DNA of 64,000 bases from CBDCVO01 sp965223085 (GCA_965223085.1 OZ244981.1:3286001-3350000), one strand, 5' to 3'. Shown: positions 26,358 to 36,177, counted from the first letter of the stretch. A program made the numbers and translations. Notes: generated by a model not told the origin, from the sequence alone.

Positions 26358-27594
26358 TCAGTTAAGTGCGAGCCTACGGGTTTTATTCGTTCTATCCGCA
26401 TTACCGGCTTGTGATTTGAGCAAGTCGTAAAACGTCGCCGCGTCGACTGGCGTGCTGAACAAATAGCCTTGGTACTGCTGGCACTGTTTCGACCGCAGCC
26501 AAGCCAATTGCGGATCTGTCTCGACGCCTTCTGCAACGATCGTCAGGTCCAAAAGCTTCGCCATCGCGACGATCAGATCCGTAATGGCGTATGCCTCGTC
26601 CAGCGCGCTGATAAAAGATCGGTCTATTTTGAGGCAATCGAAATCGTAGCGATGCAAGTAAGCGAGATTCGAATAACCCGTACCGAATTCGTCAATGGCG
26701 ATGCGAAAGCCCAAGTCGCGCAATCCCGTGTGCGTTTCGATGGTTGCTCGTTCGTGCCCCAGCAAGAGCGATTCAGTGATCTCCAGCTCGATGTCGCGTG
26801 GGCTAGCATCGTGGCGCTTAGTCAAGCTGCAAAACCTCTCGACGAAGTCCGGTGCGGCGATGTGCATAGCCGATAAATTAACCGATACGATGAGCTCATA
26901 CCCCGCGCGTGCCCATTCGACTTGTTGGCGCACGGATTCCTCGAAGAGAATTGTTCCGAGCTTATCGATGAGCCCGAGATTCTCACACGCAGATATGAAT
27001 TCTGCAGGCTCGATCAAACCACGTTTGGGATGGTGCCAGCGAGCGACAGAATCAGCGCCCCAGATGGTATTGTCGACGACCCGCGGGCGAGGTTGAAAGT
27101 AGACGTCAAATTCACCCGCGATCGAGGCCACGGCGAATATCTTCGCTCGGCGCAAGACGAGTTTGCACGGCGTCGTTTAGGTCGGGCGTGAAAAACACGG
27201 TGGTATTGCGGCCCCGCTTCTTACCCCGGTAGACAGCGAGATCTGCATGGCGCATTAGCGTGTCCAGGTTTTCCCCGTCGTTGGGAAACAGGCTGATCCG
27301 CAGTGTGGCGGTCACGCGCGCTTGGTGTCCATACAGGTTAACCGGACCAGCAAGCGCGTCGATAAGATACGCACATGCTCGACGATGTCTTGCGCCGAGA
27401 CGAGTACGAGAAATTCGTCGCCTCCGAGTCGCGCCACTAAATCTCCCTCCCGCAGTACCTTGCGCCGTTATCACGAGAAGTTGATCGCCGCCGGGTGGCC
27501 CAGTAAACCCGTTTGTGATCGGTATCAAACGCCCAGAGGGGCTGGCGCAGTCGCGCCATGATTCGGAATACAGCGTTGTTGGGCAATCCAGCAA
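26358..27594 (-). pseudogene. Degraded GGDEF-EAL cyclic-di-GMP gene
   Basis: The EAL half (26358-27155) is one frame, with NLSA, ELEITESLLL, LKIDRSFI and VAEGVET intact, but the signature EAL is GADS and the DDFG loop is DEFG. The GGDEF half is spread over frames: GDQLLVITAQ, then ARLGGDEFLVLV after a shift near 27470, then LIDALAGPVNLYG and ISLFPNDGENLDTLMRHAD after a second near 27380. A third shift, one extra G in a GGG run (27114-27116 on the plus strand as CCC), separates LDRG from GEFDVYFQP. At least three indels in ~450 bp point to real decay. The upstream sensory part is not recognisable. Confidence 0.75.
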
Positions 27595-27890
27595 AGCTCC
27601 TATCGGTGTGATGTCGTAAACATCTTTAAGTGCTGCGGCTGTAGCTTGAATTGATCTGGAACTATTTGAGGGGACCAGTCCCGCCGTGCGGGTGCTTAGG
27701 CTGCGATCGTAGTTAGGGCCGCGATCGATAGCGGCATTATAAACCCGCGAGGCGAGAGCACAGCATTATGCTTCGCACGTTTAGACCATAATTCTAGAAT
27801 CCTCGGTTGACCGCTGCGCGCGAGCTACCGCTCATAAGCGTACCGATGATAACGGGTTTCTCAGGCACGGGCAGGTCGATTCATGCATGT

Positions 27891-30800
27891 CTAGTTAGAC
27901 GGCACTGCTTCTGGTGCAGGGCTAGGGTCCGTGGCCTTGTTCGTGGTTTCCTTGCCGTCGTCTGTGTCGGCACTGGCTTGGCTGCCAAACCAGCGATACT
28001 TGATGTTTCCGATCAAACCCGAGATCGGGCGCGTAATGCCGCCCTTGAGCGCGCCGTCGCCGGCTTGTTGAATAATTTCCGCGAAGTTCGATTCCATCGC
28101 CGACGGTGTTCCCCAAATCTTAAATTCCGGCCCTTTAATATATCCTTTAGGATCTTCCTGATCTTGCAATAGATTGATGCTGTAGAGAATTGCCGCGCCC
28201 TTACCGAGCATGTTCAACTGTGCGTTAAGCGTAAGTGGGCTGTCGAGAATATCGGTGCCGGGGACGTAGTCAACGCCGCCGTTAGCGACCAGCCGAATCG
28301 TGGGGCTGCGCACCAACGCTTGTTGGATCGTCAAGTCTTGCGTTTCATCGCGGGTCACATGAATATCGATGCGGTCGTAATCGATCTCCTGAATATAATC
28401 AACGAGGCGTGAAACGGCGCCCGCCCCAAACCCGCCCGTGGGGAGGTAGGACAGTCCTTCGCCTACGATACCCAAGACATTGGAGGTGCCGCCGATGAGC
28501 GCGCTGTCGGGTGGAAGCGGTCGAAAGAGCCCGTCGCGGCTATTGAGTTTAACGTCCAGTAATATTCTGTTGCGGTATTCCGGTAAATTCGGTGCACGGC
28601 CAGCCGCTTTCAGCGCGACGCTAAAGAGGCCCTCGACGCGCGGTTTTTCACCCGGTACGAGTTCGCTGAAAAATTGATTTAAATCGAATTCGGTGACATT
28701 ACCGGTGAGCACGAGATCATAAGGTGTGGTGCTCTCGGGCACGAACTTCAGGTCGCCGTCGAGCTCTAGCGGGCTATCGTGAAAGTGTGCCCCGAGGCGC
28801 CGTAAGGCAAGCCGTTGTGGTTCGGTCGCGATTTCACCCTGCACATTATCGAAAGCCAAATAGTCCGTATAGAACAATTTCGCGATATTGAAACGGATCA
28901 CCGTATCGTAAGGCAGCACGTCCCAAGCAGCGGTCTCGTCCGGCGTATTGTCAATGCTATGTTCGTCAGTCGGTGCATTCTGCGCCGGTTTGTCTTGCTC
29001 AGCCGGCGCCTCTCGGCTGATGCCATCGATTGCCGCTAACAGATCGTTTAAATAAAACAGTGAACTACTGAAGTCAAATGCAATTAACGCTTGCGCGTCT
29101 TGTTGCGCTTGATAGGCGGCGGTCAGCATCGCAACGCTCTCGCCGGATTTGCCCGAGACCGTGATCGGCATTTTAAAATTAAACCCGCTGCCGTCCGGGT
29201 TAACTTCTCCGACGACTGGCATATGCACCCGTTCCATCGCTAGCGGCGCATCGCTCTTGAGACCATCGAGCAATGTCAACGCGCCGATTTCACCGCTCGG
29301 AATGACTTCAATGTGAGTTTGCACGTGGCCGGTGCTGAGCGTGTGGTTTGGGAGTACTAGCGGTTGGTCTAACAACAACGGCAGGTCGCCGTCTAAATGG
29401 GCCGACAGCGTACGTAGTTTCACGGTACGGGCGGGATCCAGGCTTAGAGCGAGCGAGCCGCGCAAGGCCGGTCGGTCGGGTTCGCGGGTGAAACTCAAGG
29501 TCGCATCACCTAGTTCGGCATCGAGCAACCCCCCCCGCGTAGTGACCTTGGCGTCGGCGCTGAGCGTGAACGCGTGCAGGAACGCGCCATTTTCCCCCGA
29601 CAAGGCGACGTTTGCGATTTCCAGGGGTGTGCGACTGCTAGCCTTCAGGGAGCGGCCGTCGGACGCCAAATCCAGTTGTGCGTTAATGGTACTGAATGCG
29701 ACGCGATCGTTAGGTAAGAATTCGGCGAGCGCTTGCGAGCTTAAGTTGTCGATATCGAGTTTGAGGCGCCCGATGGCGTGTTGAGCGAGGTTTTCACCCT
29801 TACCGATGGTCGTACGCAGCGTAAAGCCACGCTCACCAGCTACGCTGAACCGGGTGTCCTTGTTCAACTTGAAAGTGGCGTTCAGTTCATCGAAGCGCGT
29901 CTTCACGCCGTCGCTCGCAAGTTGATAGCGTAATTCTCCGCTCAGCGGGGTCTTCGGTGGCGCTCGATCCAGCGAGCGGGTAACGATGGGTTGGCGAGCG
30001 AGGGCGGTCAAGTTTATCCGCGTGTGGCCGCCGATTTGGAAATTATCGCCGGTGTTTTTCGCGGCGGCGCCAGCCTGGTTTGCAAGAGGCATGCGTAGCG
30101 AGCCATCGCCGCTGAGCAATCGCGTGCGGCCGTCTCTGAGGTCTAGATCTCGGTATTGCACGTCCAGGTTTTTCGGGCTGTAAGTGATCGTCGGTCGAAT
30201 ACTGAGGTTAAGCCGCTTAACTGCCGGTTCGTCTTTAAGTCGAACGTTGACGTTTTTGAGCTGCACAGGCGCTACCGGCGTGAGCACGAATGTTTCGGCG
30301 TCTTTGGCTTTGAGGCTAAATGCAGCGTGCTCGAGGCGCCCCGCCAAGTCGACGTCGCTAAGCAGCGGACTCAACCAGGCGAGGTCGATGTTCGCGGTCT
30401 TGACTTCAACGAGTTCTCCTTGCGGATTGTGGATTTGAGCACCATCCTCCGCTTGAGCCACGCTGAAAGCTTGACGCAGGGTTGCCTCGAGCAAAGGCGC
30501 TTTGCCGCGTTGCGCAACGGTTGTTTGCAGGGCGCTGAAATTGATCGTGTTCGTGGCTAGGGTCAAAGCGGTGTCAACATCGACACCTAGCGTTTTAGGC
30601 ACTGGATAAGCCGCAGTTTTTTCTGCCACGATCGGTAGCTGCATGAGCGGGTCGAGCTGCAGCGAACCGTGCATGGTAAGGGCGAGCGGGGGCGCTTCTC
30701 CAACACGGGCTTGCTGCGCTTGGGCGTTGATGTTCGCGAGCTCTGCTTCACCCAGCTTGATTTGCAGCTGGTCGACATCCACATTCACGCTTTCACTGCT

Positions 30801-32279
30801 GTAGCGTAACGTGGGCGATGTTCTGACGGCTATGTTCTCGGCGAGAACCGTCTCACCTTGGGCAATGTCCAATCCGTCAAATTGCAATGGCGCTGTCGGC
30901 TTTAAAACAAAATCTGTTTCCGATTCGTTCGCGAGCGTAAATTCACCGGCCAGTTGTGCGCCTTCAAAGCGATAATCGGGCAAGAACGTTTCTAACCAAT
31001 TCAACGGCATGCGCGTAATGCGAAGATCTAGCCACGCGCGCGGGTTTGCCAGCGTCGCCTGGGGGTTGTCGAATACAATTTTTACGGCATCAGAGAGCGA
31101 TGCCGTTAGTACGGTATTACCGGCAGCGTCGTTGAGGGTGGATTCAAAGCGCGAGATCTCCACATCCTCACCGCCCACCATCACGGCGGCCGTGGAGTGA
31201 AAGTCAAAATATTCGGTCGGCGCGCGCCCGCCCAATACCAGATCCATTTCTTCAATGTGTAAGTCGCTGTCGAGATTCGTGGTCACACGTCCGTCGTTGA
31301 TCTGCAAGGCAAGCTCGCCACTAGTACGCAAATCAAGACTCGGGGTGGGTTTGCCGGCCAGATAGGGCAATAGTAGGCGATCGTTGGCCAGCAACTCATA
31401 ACGTCCGTTGAGGCTTCCGGCGGGCGCATCGAATAGGCCATCGACGCGGATCGCGGCGCGCTCTCCGTTTTCGTCGCGACGCTCCAAAGTCACTCGCACA
31501 GTCTCCGGTATCGCCGCGGGTTCGACATCATCGTCCGAGGGGGGTTCCGGTAAGTCGCGTGCGACTAGCGCGCTGAGTGAGAGCTGCTCTGGTTGCGGTA
31601 GGCTCGCGAGCGCGAGATCGCTGTGCAGCGCGGCGTCGACGCGCGTAAAGCGGCCTTTTTGCGCTTGTTCGAGCGCGATTTCACCGGCTAGCGCGATGAG
31701 GTCGGTGGTCCCTTGCGGTTGAAATTCCGTATTCAGCACGACGCTGCCGCTGGCTCCCGGCGCGACGTTGTTTATCGCGACGTCGAGGGTCAGCGATCCG
31801 AAGGGACTCAGGACTTCGCCTTGTAGGTGGGCAGCGCGGATCCGGATCCGCACGGGGGTATCCAGCGACGCGAGTACACCTGGGAACGGCTTTTTTTCCG
31901 CTGCCGGTGGGGCCTGAAATTCTCGCATGTCGGCGACGACACCGGTGGCATTGAACGCCACGACGTCAAGGGTGCGGGTGATCAAGGAGGTAAGACAAAA
32001 CCGCAGTTCGGCGTTCGCGACGTCGGCTTTCACCCCTTGGGCCGCGACCTGCAAACCTTCAAGCTCCAAAAACCAGGGCGTTAACCAGATCCGTTCAACA
32101 GCCAAGGTTTCGGCGTGGGGACTGCCGTATTTGAGCAGCATTTTTTTTTGAAAGGCGGGATGAAACAACACGCAGCACGCGCTTAGCAAGGTAAGCGCCA
32201 CCAAACGTGCTAGCCGCGACCACCAGGATTTTGGCCACAGTAGTTTTGACAGGGATGTTTTTCGCTGAGACCGCGTCAT
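27891..32279 (-). CDS. Giant AsmA-like envelope protein (DUF748 type)
   Basis: A 1462-residue protein with one N-terminal membrane anchor (about 25-47), then a very long, repetitive beta-rich periplasmic part typical of AsmA/TamB-type lipid-transfer bridge proteins. Recurring units such as LRYSSESVNVDVDQLQI, LQFDGLDIAQGE and LDIDNLSSQALAEFLP are AsmA-like. The C-terminal region (ISREAPAEQDKPAQN linker, then GYIKGPEFKIWGTPSAME) ends in a charged tail. I favour an AsmA-family/DUF748 member over TamB because TamB's N-terminal signature and tamA are absent. Such proteins are thought to carry phospholipid between membranes. Confidence 0.75.
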   Translation of the reverse strand: MTRSQRKTSLSKLLWPKSWWSRLARLVALTLLSACCVLFHPAFQKKMLLKYGSPHAETLAVERIWLTPWFLELEGLQVAAQGVKADVANAELRFCLTSLITRTLDVVAFNATGVVADMREFQAPPAAEKKPFPGVLASLDTPVRIRIRAAHLQGEVLSPFGSLTLDVAINNVAPGASGSVVLNTEFQPQGTTDLIALAGEIALEQAQKGRFTRVDAALHSDLALASLPQPEQLSLSALVARDLPEPPSDDDVEPAAIPETVRVTLERRDENGERAAIRVDGLFDAPAGSLNGRYELLANDRLLLPYLAGKPTPSLDLRTSGELALQINDGRVTTNLDSDLHIEEMDLVLGGRAPTEYFDFHSTAAVMVGGEDVEISRFESTLNDAAGNTVLTASLSDAVKIVFDNPQATLANPRAWLDLRITRMPLNWLETFLPDYRFEGAQLAGEFTLANESETDFVLKPTAPLQFDGLDIAQGETVLAENIAVRTSPTLRYSSESVNVDVDQLQIKLGEAELANINAQAQQARVGEAPPLALTMHGSLQLDPLMQLPIVAEKTAAYPVPKTLGVDVDTALTLATNTINFSALQTTVAQRGKAPLLEATLRQAFSVAQAEDGAQIHNPQGELVEVKTANIDLAWLSPLLSDVDLAGRLEHAAFSLKAKDAETFVLTPVAPVQLKNVNVRLKDEPAVKRLNLSIRPTITYSPKNLDVQYRDLDLRDGRTRLLSGDGSLRMPLANQAGAAAKNTGDNFQIGGHTRINLTALARQPIVTRSLDRAPPKTPLSGELRYQLASDGVKTRFDELNATFKLNKDTRFSVAGERGFTLRTTIGKGENLAQHAIGRLKLDIDNLSSQALAEFLPNDRVAFSTINAQLDLASDGRSLKASSRTPLEIANVALSGENGAFLHAFTLSADAKVTTRGGLLDAELGDATLSFTREPDRPALRGSLALSLDPARTVKLRTLSAHLDGDLPLLLDQPLVLPNHTLSTGHVQTHIEVIPSGEIGALTLLDGLKSDAPLAMERVHMPVVGEVNPDGSGFNFKMPITVSGKSGESVAMLTAAYQAQQDAQALIAFDFSSSLFYLNDLLAAIDGISREAPAEQDKPAQNAPTDEHSIDNTPDETAAWDVLPYDTVIRFNIAKLFYTDYLAFDNVQGEIATEPQRLALRRLGAHFHDSPLELDGDLKFVPESTTPYDLVLTGNVTEFDLNQFFSELVPGEKPRVEGLFSVALKAAGRAPNLPEYRNRILLDVKLNSRDGLFRPLPPDSALIGGTSNVLGIVGEGLSYLPTGGFGAGAVSRLVDYIQEIDYDRIDIHVTRDETQDLTIQQALVRSPTIRLVANGGVDYVPGTDILDSPLTLNAQLNMLGKGAAILYSINLLQDQEDPKGYIKGPEFKIWGTPSAMESNFAEIIQQAGDGALKGGITRPISGLIGNIKYRWFGSQASADTDDGKETTNKATDPSPAPEAVPSN

Positions 32280-32332
32280 GAGGAGAATAGTTTAGCTGGT
32301 CAAAAGCATGCAAAAGATGAATCTTCTCTGCG

Positions 32333-32382
32333 CAAGACCGCCTGATGGCGGGGCTTGTTGTTCAGACCGCCTCACGGGCGGT
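32333..32382. repeat. Twin REP-like hairpins
   Basis: Two short hairpins with a shared 5' sequence AGACCGCCT: CCGCC-TGAT-GGCGG (32338-32351, with an outer CAAG/CTTG pair) and ACCGCC-5 nt-GGCGGT (32366-32382). They lie between the divergent starts side of the AsmA-like gene and the ompA-type terminator. They have no U-tract, so they are not obvious terminators; they resemble REP-type extragenic hairpins. Confidence 0.45.
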
Positions 32383-32408
32383 GCGTTCCGCGCGAGTGTG
32401 TCCATAAA

Positions 32409-32446
32409 TAAAAAACCCCAGGCTACGTCGCCGCGGCCTGGGGTTG
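32409..32446 (-). terminator. Rho-independent terminator after the OmpA lipoprotein gene
   Basis: The stem CCCCAGG (32416-32422) pairs with CCTGGGG (32437-32443), extended by AA/TT. Read on the minus strand the hairpin is followed by a T-rich run (TTTTTTATTT), just after the gene ending at 32487. Confidence 0.8.
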
Positions 32447-32486
32447 TGGAGAACGCTCCGCGTGAGCGGTGTGGTCCGTTACGCGG

Positions 32487-33221
32487 CTACATCGGGCGAG
32501 CGCTGAGTTCGACCCGACGATTTTCACGTCGACCTTCGCGAGTACTGTTATCGGCGATCGGTGCGGATTCACCCATGCCACTCGCAACAAGGCGCTCTGA
32601 GGATACCCCTTGGGACTCGAGGTAGGACCTGACCGATTGGGCGCGGCGTTCAGACAAGCTTTGATTATAAGCATCTGTGCCGGTCGCATCCGTGTGGCCC
32701 ACGATCTCGGCGCGTACGTGCGGATTGCGCGCGAGCACGGCCGCCGCGCTGTCCAAGATGGCGCGTGCTTCCGAGGTCAGGCGGGCGCTATCCAATTCGA
32801 AATGCACACCGCTGAGATTCGGGATCTCGGGACAACCACGCGCATCAACCGGTGTTCCCGCTAAGGTTCCCGGACAATCATCACGGCTGTCAGGTACGCC
32901 GTCACCATCGGAATCGGGATCCGGCGGTGGCTCTGGGGCCGGTTTTGGCGCTGGCTTGGGCGCGGGTTTCATCACCGGCGCCGGTTTCGGTTCCGGCTCA
33001 GGCGGCTGTTTGCATAGCAACGCGCCGACTAAGAGTCCGCCAACGGCACCTGCGGCAGTGCCACCGTCGTCATCGTCGTCGAGTGCCCTGCCGGCGCCGG
33101 CGCCCGCTAAAGCGCCTGCCACACCACAGATAAGCGGGTTAACGCGGGGATTGTTCGCGCAAGCCGAAAGCAAAGTGACGATTATTACCAACAAAAAAGC
33201 ACGTTCTGTTGTCTTTATCAT
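32487..33221 (-). CDS. OmpA-family lipoprotein with TSP3-like calcium repeat
   Basis: Outer-membrane lipoprotein of 244 residues; ATG 33221 is preceded by AAGGA. Lipoprotein signal LLVIIVTLLSAC (lipobox Cys near 21). Order of parts: glycine-zipper with an Asp run (about 30-70), a Pro/Lys-rich spacer with repeated PAPKPAPKPAPEP (about 78-105), a thrombospondin type-3-like repeat DPDSDGDGVPDSRDDCP (about 107-125), then the OmpA C-terminal domain with HTDATGTDAYNQSLSERRA and ENRRVEL. The spacer should span toward the peptidoglycan. A terminator follows. Confidence 0.92.
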   Translation of the reverse strand: MIKTTERAFLLVIIVTLLSACANNPRVNPLICGVAGALAGAGAGRALDDDDDGGTAAGAVGGLLVGALLCKQPPEPEPKPAPVMKPAPKPAPKPAPEPPPDPDSDGDGVPDSRDDCPGTLAGTPVDARGCPEIPNLSGVHFELDSARLTSEARAILDSAAAVLARNPHVRAEIVGHTDATGTDAYNQSLSERRAQSVRSYLESQGVSSERLVASGMGESAPIADNSTREGRRENRRVELSARPM

Positions 33222-33588
33222 GTCTATCCTTACAAAAGTTGAAATCAACTCAAAGTGTTTGTCTAGCGCGGATCTAGCGACCGCAGACAAGCCGCCACGA
33301 CCGCTGCGCTGGTTACAGTTAGATTATCGATCCCCCACAGAAAGATGCGTTAAGTATACGAGCTTAGTGCTGTTTTCGCGAGGTCTCGCGCGCACGTCTG
33401 GCCCAGGAACGACATGCTGGCGTTCCTGGGCTGACTCGGCCATGAATGAAAGTTCGCGTCATGTTCGCTGCCGAGCGTTTCTTGACGCATTGTTGCGGCG
33501 GCGCGTTGATGGCGCCCACGGGTTTCTCGCCCCGCAAAGCACCCTGCTCAGCGTACGAAATCCCGGCCCGTGAGCGCGCGCCGGCGAT
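33222..33588. other. Gene-free region with a strong inverted repeat
   Basis: About 370 bases between two minus-strand genes. Open frames here on the plus strand are antisense shadows. The one notable element is the 11-bp inverted repeat listed separately at 33401-33431. The rest shows nothing I can name. Confidence 0.5.
33401..33431. repeat. 11-bp perfect inverted repeat
   Basis: GCCCAGGAACG (33401-33411) is repeated inverted as CGTTCCTGGGC (33421-33431) around a 9-nt loop. There is no adjacent T-run on either strand, so it is not a classic intrinsic terminator. It could be a regulator site or a transcript hairpin. Confidence 0.6.
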
Positions 33589-34041
33589 TTATTCAGTAGC
33601 CTCCATCATCGCTTCGCCGGCGCCCGCGGCCATTTCGCCGGTTTTATGTACACCAGCTTTGGCTGCGTCACCAACCGCGTCTACCGCCGCGGCGCCGCCC
33701 TCGACGACCGCTTCACCGGCATCGGACATGACCTCGCCGGTTTTTTTCGCCGCTGCGACCGAGCCGTCAACTACGGCCTCGCCTGCGTTAGCCATCACTT
33801 CGCCGGCCGCACGCGCGGCGTCGGCGGTACCCTCAACCACCGCCTCGCCGGCGTTGGCGGCGGCTTGACCGGTGGCGCGGGCAACATCGGCGGTACCCTC
33901 GACCACGGCCTCTCCAACATCGCCGACTTCACGCGCGACATCGGTCGTCGCCTCGGTGACCACGTTTTCACGCCCGGTCAGCCATGACCACGCGAAACCA
34001 AGCACAACCAATACTAACAATATCCACAAAATCGTTTTCAC
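33589..34041 (-). CDS. Membrane-anchored protein with five 22-residue amphipathic repeats
   Basis: A 150-residue protein: one N-terminal transmembrane helix (about 3-21, TILWILLVLVVLGFAWSWL), a short linker to residue 40, then exactly five 22-residue repeats filling 41-150. The repeat core is GEAVVEGTADVARATG with a variable -GEVMAN- hinge; an 11-mer periodicity fits amphipathic helices as in LEA-like or apolipoprotein-like proteins. The protein is rich in Ala, Gly, Glu and Val. A role at the membrane surface or periplasm under stress is possible but not shown. No named family recognised. Confidence 0.75.
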   Translation of the reverse strand: MKTILWILLVLVVLGFAWSWLTGRENVVTEATTDVAREVGDVGEAVVEGTADVARATGQAAANAGEAVVEGTADAARAAGEVMANAGEAVVDGSVAAAKKTGEVMSDAGEAVVEGGAAAVDAVGDAAKAGVHKTGEMAAGAGEAMMEATE

Positions 34042-34336
34042 GAGCGTCCCCTCACTTTAGTAATTAGCCTAATGTTCTGCTGAGGCAAAACATCGCTCCC
34101 GCATCGCTGCGGTTAGTTTGCCAATGCGTCCGCACTACCAGACGCGCATGGGTCGAGCATACCTGCGCGGCGGGCGAAACGCCAAACGCTGTAGCCCACA
34201 GGATCGTAAATCTAGCAGAAACGGGTGGCTGATGCGTGCTTAGTTCCGCTGGTGGATGACTGCCACGCCGCCAGCCTGCGCAGATGCGGGTTATTTTGAC
34301 GTTATACTGCGATGAAGATGAACGCCCTGTGGGCGG

Positions 34337-35530
34337 GTGAGTACTATGGGCTTTGATCCGACCGCGCGTGCCGATTATCGGGGTGGCGGTATTGTCAATT
34401 TAATGAGTTCCTTGGAACGCGCCCTCGGCCGCGATGCCAATGCTTACGTTCCCGCGCGCTTACTGCCGCCTTCAGACATCGAACGCTTCCAGCATGTTGT
34501 GCTGTGGGTCATCGATGGCCTCGGGGCAGAATATCTGCGCGCGCGTAGTGACGCGCCGGCACTGAAGAGCGACACGATCGGCACCTTAAGTTCGGTGTTC
34601 CCGCCGACAACCGCCTCGGCGATCACGACGTTCATGACGGGCGAGGCGCCACTGCAACATGGCTTGATCGGATGGTTTGTCTATTTGCGCGAGCTCGGCA
34701 TGGTCACCGCGGTTTTACCGTTCACGCCGCGCTGCGGAGCTGCCGATCTCGAAGCGGCCGGCGTGCACCCCGGAGATATTTTTTTGTCGCCGTCCGCTTT
34801 TAACGGGCTCTCGGCATCTCCGCACGTGCTGCTGCCGGAAAACATCGTCGAATCGGCTTTCACCAGGGCCTATAGCGGTGCGGCAGAACGTCACGCTTAT
34901 GCCGATTTGCCCTCGCTATGCAACACCGTGCAGCAATTGGCTAACGATCGAAAAAACCGTAATTATGTTTATGCTTACTGGTCGGAACTGGACAGTCGTG
35001 CGCACCGTTTTGGGATTGGCAGCGCCGAAGTCGCCGACCACGTGGCGTCCATCGATGCCGCCTACGCGCAGCTTCGAGCAGCAATTGCCGGCACTGATAC
35101 TTTGCTCATCGTTACCGCTGACCATGGGTTTGTCGATATCGAGCCGGAAGATTGGTTCGACTTCTCTGATCACCCGGAACTAAATCGCATGCTGGCGCTG
35201 CCCTTGAGCGGTGAACCGCGCTGTGCCTACTGCCATGCGCGCGCGGATGCCCGCGCGTCGTTTCAAAGTTATTGCGGCGAGGTCTTGGGGGGGCGCGCGA
35301 CCTTGATCAGCGGGGATGAATTCTTGCGTGAGCATTATTTGGGCTTGGGCGCGGCCCATCCTAACCTGCGTGATCGGGTCGGTGACTTTGTGTTGCTCAT
35401 GCACGAGGGGTATGCGGTGCGCGATCGCGTGCTCGGCGAAGCGCAATTCAAGTTGCGCGGTGTGCACGGTGGCCAGTCGAATGCGGAATTGCAGGTACCG
35501 TTGATCGTTCACAGGGGAGGCGCGCGATGA
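34337..35530 (+). CDS. Alkaline phosphatase-superfamily phosphodiesterase
   Basis: Predicted nucleotide pyrophosphatase/phosphodiesterase-type enzyme of 397 residues (cytoplasmic; no signal peptide seen). Motifs typical of the superfamily: VVLWVIDGLGAEYL (metal Asp), SVFPPTTASAITTFMTG with the nucleophile Thr in FPPTTA, SELDSRAHRFG, VTADHGFVD (Asp-His) and HGG near the C-terminus. Start taken as GTG 34337; ATG 34346 is equally possible. It overlaps the next GST gene by 4 nt (ATGA), so the two are coupled. Substrate unknown. Confidence 0.85.
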   Translation: MSTMGFDPTARADYRGGGIVNLMSSLERALGRDANAYVPARLLPPSDIERFQHVVLWVIDGLGAEYLRARSDAPALKSDTIGTLSSVFPPTTASAITTFMTGEAPLQHGLIGWFVYLRELGMVTAVLPFTPRCGAADLEAAGVHPGDIFLSPSAFNGLSASPHVLLPENIVESAFTRAYSGAAERHAYADLPSLCNTVQQLANDRKNRNYVYAYWSELDSRAHRFGIGSAEVADHVASIDAAYAQLRAAIAGTDTLLIVTADHGFVDIEPEDWFDFSDHPELNRMLALPLSGEPRCAYCHARADARASFQSYCGEVLGGRATLISGDEFLREHYLGLGAAHPNLRDRVGDFVLLMHEGYAVRDRVLGEAQFKLRGVHGGQSNAELQVPLIVHRGGAR

Positions 35531-36177
35531 CTGCTGCGCAGTTAAAGCTGTATATTTTCCAGGTCGCGCCGAACCCGACGAAGGTTCGTTTGTATATCGC
35601 AGAACAACAGGCGCGGGGCGTCGATCTCGGTGTTATCGAGGAGGTCGTCGTCAAGCTGCCGAAAGGTGAGCAACGTCAACCGGAACATTTGGCGCGTAAT
35701 CCGTTTGGCAAATTGCCCGTTCTCGAGATCGACGACGATACTTACATCAACGAGTCTTTGGCGATAATAGAGTATTTAGACGAGACACTAGCGAGTCGAT
35801 CGTTGTGGGGTGAGGCGGCCTTGAGTCGGGCGCAAGCACGGGAACTGGAACGAATTGTCGAACGAAAAGTGCTAGATCCCATTGGCCGGATCATTCATGC
35901 TACGCGCTCACCCTTAGGACTGCCCCCCGAACCTACGATTGCAACCTATTTCAAGCAAGATTTGCCGACCGGCTTGGATTATATCGATGCGTTACTGGCG
36001 GACGGCCGCTCATTTGTTTTCGGTGAGGATGTGACGGTAGCGGATTGCACCTTAGCCGCAGCGCTTCAGTTCATGCGCTTTGCGGAAATGAATTTCATAG
36101 AAGACTACACCAACATAATGCGCTGGGATATGCACTACCGCGGTCGCGCGCCGGCACAGACAGTGCTTACCTTATAG
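35527..36177 (+). CDS. Glutathione S-transferase family protein
   Basis: A 216-residue GST: N-terminal thioredoxin fold with NPTKVRLYIAEQQARG, NPFGKLPVLEIDDDTYINESLAIIEYLDE, then the helical domain with GLDYIDALLADG and VTVADCTLAAALQF. The N-terminal active-site residue region has no CPxC; Ser or Tyr activation cannot be judged. ATG overlaps the stop of the phosphodiesterase gene. It is the fourth of five GST-type genes in the window and not closely similar to the others. Confidence 0.88.
   Translation: MTAAQLKLYIFQVAPNPTKVRLYIAEQQARGVDLGVIEEVVVKLPKGEQRQPEHLARNPFGKLPVLEIDDDTYINESLAIIEYLDETLASRSLWGEAALSRAQARELERIVERKVLDPIGRIIHATRSPLGLPPEPTIATYFKQDLPTGLDYIDALLADGRSFVFGEDVTVADCTLAAALQFMRFAEMNFIEDYTNIMRWDMHYRGRAPAQTVLTL

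Noticed and set aside
26239..27191. Several plus-strand ORFs opposite to the EAL region
   Set aside because: They have no family similarity, while the minus strand shows EAL motifs.
27891..32279. TamB assignment for the giant protein
   Set aside because: No tamA nearby and the N-terminal TamB features were not seen; the AsmA/DUF748 pattern fits better.
32677..33573. 298-residue plus-strand ORF, Ser/Pro rich
   Set aside because: It is the reverse-strand shadow of the OmpA-type lipoprotein, whose lipobox, TSP3-like and OmpA motifs are clear on the minus strand.
33446..33868. 140-residue plus-strand ORF rich in Ala/Ser/Pro
   Set aside because: It is the antisense of the 22-residue repeat protein; the repeat reading on the minus strand has a membrane anchor and exact periodicity.
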